Shown: piece after piece, positions 36,055 to 47,186 of the stretch
Layout of the letters: the number at the start of each line of letters is the position of its first letter
Position numbering within the stretch: the first letter of the stretch is position 1
Origin: Cryptomeria japonica
Taxonomy: Eukaryota > Streptophyta > Pinopsida > Cupressales > Cupressaceae
DNA: 64,000 bases
Reading direction: 5' to 3'
NCBI RefSeq assembly: GCF_030272615.1
Contig: NC_081412.1
Location: forward strand, 140,160,747-140,224,746
Notes under the pieces: model-generated
Databases searched by the model: none
What the model was told of the DNA's origin: nothing
The model's input: only the letters and a program-made list of their open reading frames with translations
Position numbers and translations under genes: made by a program

Positions 36055-36479
36055 AATCTCAGAAGAAATAGAAGAAAGAATTGAACCATTGGGTTTAATG
36101 TGATGTGCTTGGAGGGGGAAACCTCACCTTCTCCTCGCACAAGATGGGCATCATCTTCCTGTTGTGGCACAACCTCAAATCTTGCATCAACCGGGAATAG
36201 AATTTGCTTGCCCTCCACCACCTGGCTGAAGGTATTCTATCTCGCGTGCTCATTCTCGGTGGCATGGAGAATGGGCGGTTTAACCTTGCTTCAGACATCA
36301 TTATCGACCTCCATTAATTGCGATAGGCTAGTAGTTATTTCTCGAGGGCTGCCCAACAAAGCCAGGGAGCCCTCGCACGCAGTGGCGGCCTACAACCAGC
36401 GACACCCTCAAAAAATGTGCCCTAGTTGCAGAGCGTCCTAAACCTCCCGAGACCAATCTTTTTTTATTTAATTAATTTT

Positions 36480-37219
36480 GATTATTTGCCTTAATTAAAT
36501 AATCTTTATTATTTAATTAATCCTATTTCTAATGTTTAAATAATTTCATTTGAATTATTTAAATTAATTAACTTATTCCTCCAATTTCCCAAATTCAAAT
36601 TTCAAATAATTCCATCTAATTTCATTTCTCTCGAATTCCCAAAATATGGATTTCAAATTTTTCCATTTAATTTCATTTCTTCAAATTAACATTTCACCAA
36701 ATCAAAATTTCAATGAATTTTAGTTAATTTCATGTGCATTTCAACATTTAAAAATCCAAATTCAAATCCAAATAAAAAATGAAAATCAAATTCAATTTCA
36801 AAATCCTACAGTACATGTTAAAATCATAACTGATTGATCAAATCAGTTGACTAGTTGATTAACTCAGTTAACTCTTCAATCACCCCTTTTCACTCCAAAT
36901 AAGTTTTTTTTCTGACCAATCCATCTATTTAGTCTACTGATAAATCAATCCACTTATCTCTCCAATCAATTCAGTCATCTGATTCATCAACTTAGTCAAC
37001 TAGCTAATCTATTCAATCCACTAGCTAATCTATTCAATTGACTCACCAATCAATCCTATTAACAAATCAATCAAACCAGATGTCAAGTCAATCAAGATGA
37101 GTTCACTAATCAATCAATTTTAGTTGACTATCAACCAGCACTTGAGTTCAAATCCTCACCCGTTTTGTGTTGAAAATCTATATAAACAACATCATTTTCA
37201 CAAATCAGTCAAGATCACA
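36480..37219 (+). repeat. Outer-element 3' LTR, piece 2
   Basis: It resumes the LTR after the LINE and matches about 4688-5387 of the 5' LTR, with TATATAAAC at 37179-37187. It is interrupted at GATCACA by the unit starting TGTAATGCCC. Confidence 0.82.
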
Positions 37220-39100
37220 TGTAATGCCCGCTAGGAACCCTAAAGGAAAACCACACAAACTAACCAACTAGGGGTGAAATAATTTTTTTTTTAAATTTAA
37301 TCCACATGAAGTGCTTTAATTTTTACATTGCACCTTTATTACACAAGCAAAAGTCTAACACAAAGAATTCCTAAAGGGTTACCAACGAAGAATTATTCGA
37401 AAGGTTAAATTTCATTATTAAGGTTAATCCAATTATCCATCTTAGGATACTCAAAAAAACATACAATTGCCATCATTACCTATTGAACACAAATAAATCA
37501 TATTCATACAACATATTTCATCGTTGGAAGATTGAAACTATTACAATATATTTCTCTTCAAGAAAGCATTTCCACATTGAATAAAGATAACGGATATAAT
37601 TAAACATCCAAATAAACTAAGATTACATTAATCAACTATTACATAGCTTCCGATAATACATATGAAATTACATCTTTACCAATTGCCAAGGTAACATAAT
37701 CCACTGATACAAATGACTACTTAGGTCTCAAAGGTACAAAAATCTCCAACATGAGATGATCCAAAAAATCACGAACCATGAAAATATCTGCGAAGCCAAT
37801 CCTCGCAAGAAGGCACAAGCCTAAACATCCGATGGGAAGTGGCACTATCACCCAACCATGTGATCCCAAAATGGAACCACCCCACCGTGCTATGAGATAG
37901 TAGAAGACCCTCAAGCAAGCACAAGCAAAACATGGTCAACAATACAAGTGTGACTCCACAATGCTCTAGGTGAACTCAACATCACAATACACTAGTGACC
38001 CTAAGGAGAGAGTGTCATTGCATAGCTTGTGATTGTTACCCTAGGTAGGCCTCCATAGGTCTTGGGCCCCAACTTGGGTTATCCTGGTAACCTTTCCCGA
38101 ACCCTTGGTTCCATCCAAGACTCATGCGAACCCTACCAACCCTTCGTGAAGACAAGGTGGTCAGTTTGCCATTCCAGGCCTTCCCACTGCATCTTGAGTC
38201 TATACGAGCACTCAACCATGCGCGAGGTATAATATCTTACTTAATGTTTATAAGTACGCATCCCCTAATCAATTATTAGGTTATCACTTATTAACTCACT
38301 TTCGAGGGGTTATCCAACCATCCACTTAGGGCTCGACCCCCACTCGAAAGCCACTCTCCCATAGGACACTATACAATCACGGTCTATCTACGAGAACCCT
38401 ATTGCAATACTGACAACCATATAACCACGAAAAAACATAGGTGACGAAAGCACAATCTTACTAACCCTTGGTTAACCATTTGGAACATAACACAATATGG
38501 TTTACATCGACAAGGTTATAAGGACAATAATTGATCAAGAGGGTACAACAACCGCTACAACATGACGACAAAACAATTACAAGAATTGCAACGAAATTAA
38601 GCTCTTTGCTAAGAAATACCAAATTCGCTAAAGATCATAAATTAAACAATCTTTTGAAAATAATTAAATCATTATATACTTGCAATTAAATATTAAAGAT
38701 TTAAGAAAACACAACCACCCTTTTTTAAGGAAATTCGAAGTCATCATTAGTCTAATAAGGCTAGAATTTAAACTATCCTCAGATAACCAATTGCCCATTT
38801 TTTGAATAGGTCAATTCATAATAACTTAATGAAATAAATCATCCCAGATTAAATAATACATCTTTCACATAATCATCATTTTAATTAATATCCCAAATAA
38901 AATAATTTCTATAAAATAATAAAAATCACATTAAATATATATAATAATATAAATATATGTATATAATTATATATTCGTCGAATATATATTTATATACACA
39001 TACCATATTATGTATATATACCGCATCTAAATATTAACTTAATTTATGGATAAATCTAAATTTCCAACAACAAACATAAAAAAAATACATTTATAATAAT

Positions 39101-39103
<3 letters not shown>

Positions 39104-39150
<47 letters not shown>
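39104..39150. repeat. (CA)n microsatellite
   Basis: This is a pure CA run of 47 bp. It lies between TA-rich sequence and the insertion junction region. Confidence 0.95.
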
Positions 39151-39154
<4 letters not shown>

Positions 39155-39179
39155 GAATTCATCTTAATAACAATGTATC

Positions 39180-40396
39180 TTGCCATTCTCAATTACTATA
39201 TCTCAGTTCTTCAAGCTCCCAGATCAGTCATCTCCCAAATTGAAAAGATTATTCGATCTTTTCTTTGGAAAAACAACATGACAAAAGATAAAAAAATTCC
39301 ACTGATTTCTTTGACCAAGATGTCTCTTTCCAAGCAAGTTGGTGGTGCTGGGATTCATGACTTATCTAAAAGAAATAGGGCTTTTGGGGGCAAACTAGTT
39401 TGGTCTATGTATACTAAGCCCCAATCTTTGTGGTGCCAAATTATGCAGGCTAAGTATTTGGATTCCCAGAACCCTGCTAGGATCTTCACAATATCTAATG
39501 CTCCACAGGGGTCTGCTATTTGGAACTTTATGATCTCATGTAGGGAAGTGGTCTCTAATTTTCTCTCCTTGCATGTCCATTTAGGGGAGAATATTCTTTT
39601 TTGGAAAGACTCCTGGAATGGCTTTCTCCCTCTTTCGCAACATGATTCTCTTGCATTTGTTTCAGTTGTTCTTTCTCAATCATGGGGAGTTAGATTGGTT
39701 GATTATGTAGATAGTGTTGATCTGTTTTCTCACAAGGTCTCATGGAAGGATCCCTCTACTCTGCCATTGTCCTTGCAGGAAATTCAAAATTTTAAATCTG
39801 TTTTGCAAGACCGAGTGGCTTTCCTTTCTAACATCAAAGATCAACTTATTTGGTGCCCTTCTAAATCGGGAAACTACTCTGTTAAAGAAGGATATTTTGC
39901 TGTTCAACAAATGGCCAATCAAAATGCTCCTCATCGTGCCTTTTTGTTCTATTGGAATAACTCAGTATTACCTAAAGCTAGTGTTTTTTCCTAGCTCGCG
40001 CTGCAAAATAGAATTTTGACTAGTGATCGTTTAGTCAAATTTAATATTGCAGCCTCCTTTTCTTGTGTCTTATGTGGTAAAGCTCTTGAAGATGTCAATC
40101 ATCTTTTTCTTCATTGTGAGTTTGCGAGTAGTTGTTGGAATTTTGTCCTACAAAAGTTATCTCTTTCATTCCCTTTACCTTTATCTTTATGGGACATGTT
40201 TCAGTCTTGGCCAGTTTTGTATTCATCTTCTCTATTTGCTTCTTTGTGGTTTATAATTCTCTCTTCAGTCATATGGGCCATTTGGTGGGAAAGAACAAGC
40301 GCATTTTTAGATGTGACTCATCGGTTGTTCTTGGGATTTTGGAAAGAAGTATTATTGAGCAAGTTAATGGTCATGTCCAAAAATATTTTAACATGA
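39180..40396 (+). pseudogene. LINE ORF2 fragment: RT C-terminus and zf-RVT domain
   Basis: It reads from the first inserted base, ISQIEKIIRSFLWKNN onward. The long middle region includes ILFWKDSWNG and LIWCPSKSGNYSVKEGY. A TAG at 39992-39994 replaces the usual Trp in the segment before LALQNRILT. The same frame then gives the zf-RVT motif CVLCGKALEDVNHLFLHC followed by CW. A small shift near 40380-40396 moves the downstream domain to another frame. An ATG at 39173 lies in the target duplication and is not the real start. Confidence 0.85.
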
Positions 40397-41010
40397 ATTC
40401 AGAGTTCTCTTCTTGGGACAATTTTATGATCTCTTCTTGGAAAAGTATCATTATTCCTGTATCACCCGCCTTTCCAAGGATTCGGAAAACATCTGTAGAT
40501 AGAAATTTCATAAAATGGCAACCTCCTAATTCCCCTTTTTGTAAATTGAATTTTGATGGATCCTCCCGTGGAAACCCTGGTGATTCAGGAATAGGGATAG
40601 TTTTTCGTGATCATTTGGGTTCTTTATTAGCATTAAAAGCTATGCCAATTTCTCCTGGCACAAATAATATGGCTGAGGCTTGTGCTCTTTTAGAAGGTCT
40701 TGCTATGGCTAAAGATTTGAATTTCAAATACCTTCATACTGAAGGTGATTCAGCTATTGTCATTAATGCTTGCAAGGCAAGAAAAGCTGATAATTGGCAT
40801 TTCCGGTATATTCTTGAACAAATATGGATTCTTCTTGATAAGTTTGAGCATCTCATCATCTCACATGTTTATCGTGAAGGTAATGCATTGGCTGATTGCC
40901 TCGCTAATATGGGTTGTGACAAAACTGTTATTGATTCCTCTCGATTGGGGGGTGATTTGATGAGCTTCCCAAACCTATTAATTATAGCTCGTAGAGAGTT
41001 GAGGATTTAA
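40390..41010 (+). pseudogene. LINE RNase H1-like domain, motifs intact
   Basis: This is the C-terminal domain of plant L1 ORF2. KLNFDGSSRGNPGDSG holds the first Asp, NMAEACALLEGL the Glu and LHTEGDSAIVINA the second Asp. HVYREGNALADCLANMG holds the last Asp and the handle-region residues. All four acidic positions are present and the frame is open to the natural TAA at 41008. It would degrade RNA in the RNA:DNA hybrid. Only its upstream context is broken. Confidence 0.85.
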
Positions 41011-41913
41011 TCTTTCTTATTATATGATTGCTTGTTTATACGAGCTGATATTCTCTTCTCTTGGTGAGGTATTTCTTTTCATAATTCCATTTGGTTTTGA
41101 TTTGAGGTACTTTGCTTTACTTGATCATCACTTGGCATTCATTAATGATGAGTTTGTTGTTATTGATGTTGTTCGTGTGTTTGGTACTCTCTTCTGGTGC
41201 GAAATATGGAGATATTTATTTTCACATTGGGAATCCATCCTTCATATGTCATTTAAAGTTTAACATAGCATTGTTTTCATGATTATCTCTGTACGTCGTT
41301 TCTTTTGGTTTGTCAGTTTTGTATGATATATCTCCTCTTTCTTTTCATTTACGACATAAAAATTTTGGGCTTCATTTCTCTCTAGCATTTCCGCATTCAC
41401 CTCTTCTCCTTTGGCATTTGTCTATAATGGCGGACCGCAGATCTCATGTCGTTGGTGTCAGTCATGTTTTGGAACCTTGCGTTTCTTGTAAATTCTCTGC
41501 GTTCTGTAGTATATATATTTTTTGGTTGCAGTTGTTTTTTGGTGCAGGGGCATGTCAATTTTGATTGCAGGAGTTCTTTGTTGCAGGGCATTCAAGATAT
41601 CCCACGAACTTATTTTGTAAATAAGCTTGCATGCTCCTATTCTGTAAAACGAGCTTGCATGCTCCTATGTGTAAAAGAGCCTGCATGCTCCTTTGTTGAT
41701 CTCTATTTTGTAACTAGCTTCAGCTAGAGGATTGTTCACTACTTCTCTTCTATAATCATGTTGATGAGCAATGACCAGAGTTTTTCTTGCTGGTTCTTTT
41801 CTCTGGGAGCTCAGTTTGAACCAGTTTTTAAATATATTGTAATAATTATTTATTATTAATAAAATATATCAAGTGGCATTGCCACCTTGCCAAAAAAAAA
41901 AAAACAATGTATC

Positions 41914-42049
41914 AATTAGAATCAAAGGGAAATCATGAATCCTTATCTAATCAAAGAATCTAACAAACAAGACAATGAAATAATGCAATATCAAACAAAT
42001 AGGAATTATAATAATTCAATCAAAAACTCCCTATTCCAAGATTGCATAG
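41914..42049 (-). repeat. Fragment of a TGTAGACACC-type LTR between LINE and Tat-like element
   Basis: Read on the minus strand, it loosely follows the order of 5490-5600 in the outer LTR (TTTCATTG, TTGTTT, TTAGAT, TAAGGAT). It continues across the nested Tat-like element into 53577-54680. Homology is weak and inferred by eye. Confidence 0.4.
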
Positions 42050-42817
42050 TGTATATGGTGAAAATGCATAACAACAATAACGATATTGAAAGGCTAAATA
42101 GATTCAACCACAAAACCCTAGCCTAACAACAACAAAGATCCACCATAACATATGAAGATTACCTAAGACAATGCAAATCAAATGAAATCACAAAGATTAT
42201 ACCATCACATGTCCAATAGGGTTTGGATCTCCATTCTTCCTATCTCCATTGATCTTGCTTGATATATTTGCTCTCAGATTTTATATGCACAATAGCTCAA
42301 CAAAGAACGGAATGTGGTTGCAAGTAGGATCGCATATGCCAAGTAGTCAATTGATCAAGTAGTTAGGTCATTAGGATGATTGATTAGCTAGGGTTGATAA
42401 TGAAGGAAGTATCCACTTATATAGAAGACACTATATGAAATGGAGGGATAAGATTGAGAGGTGTACAAGGAGGTCGGCTATGATTAGAGGGTAGGTAAAA
42501 GAAATAATAAAATAATGAAAGGGGTAGGTAGTGTATGAATTAAGAGATGAATGACATGTGTCATGGGTAGAAAAGGTTAATGAATTAAATTAAATAAATA
42601 AAGATTTATTTAATTAATAGAAGAAGTGGGATAAATTAAATAAATAAGATATTTATTTAATTTAGGAAAAGGATAATTTAAATAAATAAATGTATTTATT
42701 TAAATGAGAAATAAGGCTAGAAGAGGATAAATGAATTAATTAAATAAATAAAGATTTATTTAATTAATAGAAGAATTAAGCTTAGATAATTAGACTGGAC
42801 AATTTTGGGTGTCTACA
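42050..42817 (-). repeat. 3' LTR of the Tat-like element
   Basis: On the + strand it reads TGTATATGG to GTGTCTACA. A TATA box on the minus strand (CTATATAAG) lies at 42416-42424. It lacks about 25 bp near its U3 end that the other LTR has. Confidence 0.88.
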
Positions 42818-42834
42818 TTTTGCCCCTCTTTGAG
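42818..42834 (-). other. Polypurine tract of the Tat-like element
   Basis: On the minus strand, CTCAAAGAGGGGCAAAA immediately precedes the LTR start TGTAGACACCC. Confidence 0.75.
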
Positions 42835-43155
42835 ACAATGCGGCTTGTTGCGTTGTTTCAAAGAAGATAATATGAACTAATACAAAGTTGCCCCAAGATG
42901 GGAATGATATGCCCCCTCGAGAGATTGGATGAAAATGTCTGAAAAGATTGCAGACAATCTCTCGATAAGAAAGAGAGGCTAGAATGGACTGACCGGATAA
43001 AGTGACAGAGTCATGGGATAATGAAGACTGACTCGGGAAATGAGGGCTAGGGTAGTCTATAAGATAGACCACGAGGAAAATACATCCTCATTGTCATCTA
43101 CACCTCCAAGAGATTAGAGTGCAGAGAGAGAAAAGAGCAGCAGCAGTCAGCAGCG

Positions 43156-44362
43156 ATGGCTTTGGTTCACAGATTCGACCACGTTCGCCGATTCCAGAGG
43201 CCAACAGAGGCAGGAGAGCCAGTAAGTACCGCAAAACCTCTTCGTACTTTGCTGCATTTATTGTTGTCATTAATGCATGCTAGGTAATGTAATAAATTTG
43301 CGTTTATGTTAGGAAAATGTGTTTGTGTCCAAAAATGTGAATTTGTCTTCTAAGTCAAATCGGCAGTTCTGTGATGAACATACGTTGTCGATTGGATAAG
43401 CTGATGAGAGGATACACTCAAGCAGGTCCTCTAGGGAAGACTAGGATAGCAAATAGGGCTAGGATTGACAATTCTGTGATAGAACATATGTTGCCAATTA
43501 GGAAACTTCTCAAGAGGATTCACTCAAGCAGAGGCCCTAGGATAGGATAGATCAAGGCACTTTGTGATGAACAATGAGTACCAAGATACAGTACTTTGTG
43601 ATGAACAGGGAGTACTAAAATATGAGCAGCACTTTGTGATGAACAATGAGTGCAAATGTGAGTAGCACTTTGTGATGAACAGGGAGTGCCAAACCACGTA
43701 GTACTTTGTGATGAATAGGGAGTACCACTAGGATAGAAGCAACACTTTGTGATGAACAGTGAGTGTCACTAGGACTGAGATGATTGATTTGTATGACTGG
43801 AGGAGTATTTGTCTATGCTGGAGTCACAGGAGAGATTCCCATCGACTCAGAGATTGTGACCTGAGCTGACCTTCGAGGACCGAGCGGCTATTGAGGCTAT
43901 GGGATTGAGACATATTCTGTATGTGCCTGAGTTTCAGGCAAACATGGGATTGCTGACTGCATTGGCGGAGAGGTGGCACTCTGCGACTTGCACTTTTCAT
44001 TTGCTAATGGGGGAGATGACAGTCACCCTAGAGGATGTATACAGGATTCTACGGATACCGATTGATGGGGAGCTGATTCCGTATGATCGAGATGGAGATA
44101 GGGAGGCCCTGAGATGAGTGTTTTAGGATCCAGGACTAGAGATGAGGGTTGGACACGTGGCATGGGACATGATGACATAGACAAGATTAGCACTACCAGT
44201 AGTGTTGGCATGAGTTATTAGTGGGTTCCTCTGTCCGGATAGGGTGACACGAGGGGTGGCTACAGAGGACACAGGGGCCAGGAGAGATGATCTTGGGGTG
44301 GGTCCTTCTAGGGCTCAGACTCTGTCAAGGCCAGCCGGCTCTGAGGGATGGAGTTCATCGTA
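43156..44362 (+). pseudogene. Plant mobile domain (PMD) gene remnant, antisense inside the Tat-like element
   Basis: A candidate first exon 43156-43221 (ATG, 22 codons, then GTAAGT) is followed by repeat-rich sequence. The conserved part runs from about 43866: ELTFEDRAAIEAMGLRHILY, then LLTALAERWHSATCTFHLLMGEM, then LEDVYRILRIPIDGELI. This is the hallmark N-terminal half of the PMD family (MAIL1/MAIN-like). Stops at 44115, 44124 and later do not shift the frame; the text continues as FLCPDRVTRG and a Ser/Pro-rich tail to about 44362. Host PMD proteins act in silencing and genome stability, while transposon-borne PMDs have no settled role. The gene lies between the integrase tail and the PPT, opposite to the element's own genes. 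Confidence 0.72.
43557..43766. repeat. Array of six 25-nt hairpin repeats with covarying arms
   Basis: Units lie at 43557, 43591, 43629, 43665, 43701 and 43742, each 25 nt, with starts 34-41 nt apart. All share the core CTTTGTGATGAA followed by an AGGGAG or AATGAG-type half. The 5-nt ends are inverted repeats: GTACT/AGTAC (units 2 and 5), GCACT/AGTGC (3 and 4), ACACT/AGTGT (6). Unit 1 has one mismatch (GCACT/AGTAC). Inner TTGT/ACAA pairs can extend the stem. Two distant relatives with TTCTGTGATGAAC and TTCTGTGATAGAAC cores occur at about 43367 and 43471. Confidence 0.8.
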
Positions 44363-44467
44363 GCCGTAGAGGGCTCCCTATGTATCAATTTTGTACCATT
44401 TTGTATGATGATGTAGACACCTGCGGGTGATTGTAGCCATATGATTTTGACATCATTGTATCATGAC

Positions 44468-44471
<4 letters not shown>

Positions 44472-44506
<35 letters not shown>
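44472..44506. repeat. (TA)n microsatellite
   Basis: This is a pure TA run in the 3' spacer of the Tat-like element. Confidence 0.95.
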
Positions 44507-44510
<4 letters not shown>

Positions 44511-46022
44511 TGATTCATCTTTGCAGCAGCTATATGCATGTGTACCTATGTGATGAGATGTTCTTATGTGATGCTTATGATATGGATGCAAATATGTATA
44601 TGATGCAATGCAATATTTTATTTTATTTTGTTCTTTTATAATTTATATGTGTATGCATGATGCAAATGTGAATGTATGTAATGCAGATGAATATGATAAT
44701 GCAAATGTAAATTGTGCTAACAGGTGTTGTGTGCAGGATGTGATGCAGTTGTGATATCTATATGTATGTATGAAATGCTTATATGTGGTAATGCAGGTGC
44801 AACTACATGAAATGCAAATGTTTTTGGTGTATCATTATACTCAGTAATGTGATAGTAGGCTACGCGGACTCGAGAAGGATGATGAAAGTCAATCAAGAAA
44901 GGGGGATGAAAGACAGAAGATATGAAAGTGAAAGAGCTTCTTGTGTGCTATCATCATCGAGCTTTATTATGGCAAAATAGGTTATGACAATCAAGGCATA
45001 TGTTTGACCCAGAAAGTCATTGTACCTATTTGCATGGAGATAAGACAGTCACAAACAAGGAATGCCCCAGTTAATACTAGACTCACAGTGTCCTCATATC
45101 CTTGGACAAATCATAGCATTACTAAGAGACAATTCACAGACAACAAATACAAATAGGTGACGATACCCCATCCTCTCCTTTCTAGTCAAAGACATCCTGG
45201 AGATAGAATCTCTAGTCAGAGACATCCCGGAAAAGCTAAAAGACATGTCACCAAAAAAGATGAAATCAAAAGAAAACCAAGACTCGACACCAACATCCAC
45301 TGTAGTCCTCAAGTTTAGTGTCTCTTGTCACTTGTATAAAGTCTTATTTGATTGTGGTCACAATGTTTACTTTCACAGAAAGGATAGATAGCACTGAACC
45401 ATAATGTTGTCTGAGTCTGTTGAAAGATTTGATTTGTTGAAGCCCATTGTTGTTGCTTTGTCTCATCTGAAACTGACTGAATCCATGAAACCGATACTTT
45501 ATTGCGGAGAAGATGAAACTTTATTGCGGATCTGTGATGCAAATGTTGCTTTATTGCGGATTGTGCGCGGATAGATTGAAGAAACTGTACTCCTCAGAAC
45601 GTGTGATGTTCTCAGTTCCACACCCATCACTAGAGGTAGGATTTGTCTTAGCCACAGATAGGATCTGATTTATTATGAATGGAAAGGGCTGAAAAGGGAG
45701 ATTTATTATGAATGGCTAACCAATCTTGGGTAGATCAATAACAAGCCATTATGGGAATGGGTAAGTTTATTATGAATGAATAGGTTGTGAGTGTGTGCAA
45801 TGTGAAAGGATGAAAGTGAATCCTGAAGGAGGGAGGAGCAATGTCTCTACGCATGGCGCTGGTGACCCAGTTTTCACCATGGTACTTGCCCAGGGCACCA
45901 CCGAAGTGGTTTTCACCGTTGGATGAAATTATTTCTCTTTACTTTTTTTGATTTTTCAATGTTTTTTTTTGTCACAAGGCGCCTGTTTGCCAGGTTTTCA
46001 CCAAGTAACGATTTTTTTTGTT
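44507..46022. other. 3' spacer of the Tat-like element without recognisable gene
   Basis: TGATGCAAATG-type low-complexity sequence runs to about 44840. A duplicated TCTAGTCA(A/G)AGACATCC unit lies at 45181 and 45211, three TTTATTATGAATG copies at 45669-45776, and two TTTTCACC-containing segments at 45870-45930. Short ORFs show no family resemblance. Confidence 0.5.
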
Positions 46023-47126
46023 TTATAATTTTTTTGTATTTTTGAAATTTTTGAAATTTTTTTGTATTTTTGAATTAGGATACTTTGAAGAGCTATGTGT
46101 AAAACCTGTGAAGGTGCATGCTGTTGATAGGATCCTCCAAAGGTCACCTTCTGTAATAGAGAGCTGATATGCCCCAGATCCATATGCTGCTGTAATGATG
46201 TAAGGACCAAGACAATTTGGTTCGAACTTGCCCTTCTTCTCTCTGTCTTGCTGATTTTTGGGATTTTCTCTGAGAACCAAATCACCTACCTCAAATGTGA
46301 AAGGCTTGACTTTGTGATTGTAGCTGCATTGTTCCTTGACTGAATGATATGTAGCTCGAGCGACTGTCTTCCTTGATAAGGGAACTGAGATAGAATTACT
46401 AATGTGTGGACTACACAGGCCCATATGCGTGTCACCTGAAGAAGTTTGGGCATCCCTGATAACAAAGTCCTTCAAGGAAGCTCCATTAAAGGTCCATGAT
46501 GTATCACCAGAAGGGGATGGATCTGTAGAATAAGTGGATGAGTGATGAAGGCTTATGATTCTGAAAAGAAGTGAGAGTAGGATAGCATGATGGAGACTTA
46601 GGATCAACAAGTATGCTTTTTGACTTAGAATTGTAGAACTTTTGCCCCCAATTATTTTGATATTAGGGGAGATCAACTCTTGCTCTTTTTCTTTCATTGG
46701 ATTTTTATCCTTGACCTTGATTTTTGCAAAGTCCAATAGCTTTTGATTTTGATTTGGACTAAAAGACTTTTCTTTATTATTGACTTTTAGATTTTTCTTT
46801 TCAAAGCTTGATTTTTGATCCCCAATGAGTAAGGGCTTTTGTAATTCTTGTTGATCCAAGTCTGGAAGTGGAGTGGAAATGGAATGAGTGGATGATATGG
46901 TAAGGCTATGTGAGTTATCAAGAGGGCTAGCGATATGCTCAATAGATTCTTCACTGGAACCACTCTTAGGACTATTGATATCAAGAGTTGCTTGCACCAC
47001 TGGAGGAGATTTGCATTCAGACTCAGTAGCCACAACACTAGGTGGTTCACACCCAATTCCTTGTAAATTGTTTATAGATTGTTCTTGTCGACTGAATGTC
47101 TTAGGAGATAGTGGAAGTTGGTCCAC
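46023..47126 (-). pseudogene. Fusion remnant: spacer joined to integrase C-terminal tail
   Basis: This frame is in phase with gag-protease after the stop at 47187. The first 230 residues are Ser-rich, low in conserved content, and contain no RT motif. Around residues 290-330 comes FTFEVGDLVLRENP, then KGKFEPNCLGPYIITAAYGSGAYQL, the C-terminal module of gypsy integrases. Everything expected between protease and this tail (RT, RNase H, most of integrase; about 3 kb in full elements) is missing. This marks an internal deletion. Confidence 0.72.
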
Positions 47127-47186
47127 ATGAAATATATACTCACCACATCCTAGGTCTTTAACCTTGAATTTTTCTTTGAGCTCTGT

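Larger units (their letters stand above)
30114..36462 (-). mobile_element. L1-type LINE, full length, coding frames broken
   Basis: The element is 6.35 kb on the minus strand. It has a GC-richer 5' UTR (36462 to about 36060), ORF1 with a zinc knuckle, and ORF2 with AP-type endonuclease, RT and a C-terminal zinc region. It ends in a short poly(A) (T run at 30110-30118 on the + strand). The 17-bp target duplication and the intact 5' UTR argue that it is not 5'-truncated. Several stops and frameshifts make it inactive. Confidence 0.87.
30097..36479. repeat. 17-bp target-site duplication of the LINE
   Basis: TTTATTTAATTAATTTT occurs at 30097-30113 and at 36463-36479, flanking the LINE. The uninterrupted LTR at about 4666-4690 has this stretch once, with slight divergence. 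Confidence 0.85.
39180..41902 (+). mobile_element. 5'-truncated plant L1 LINE with RNase H domain
   Basis: It is 2.7 kb, flanked by an 11-bp target duplication AACAATGTATC (39169-39179 and 41903-41913), and ends in an A run from about 41892. It starts inside the RT thumb region, lacking ORF1, endonuclease and the RT palm. The 3' UTR carries three copies of a GCTTGCATGCTCCTAT-type unit (41625, 41653, 41679). It was inserted into a remnant of the LTR family that starts TGTAGACACC. Confidence 0.87.

Noticed and set aside
36100-36441. Open + strand frame of 113 codons
   Set aside because: It lies antisense in the LINE 5' UTR, and no motif supports it.
39104-39150. CA run as a functional signal
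   Set aside because: An ordinary microsatellite; its only relevance is that it lies near an insertion junction.
43557-43766. CRISPR-like regularly spaced repeats
   Set aside because: Units are short imperfect palindromes with repetitive spacers inside a plant retrotransposon; CRISPR arrays do not occur in this setting.
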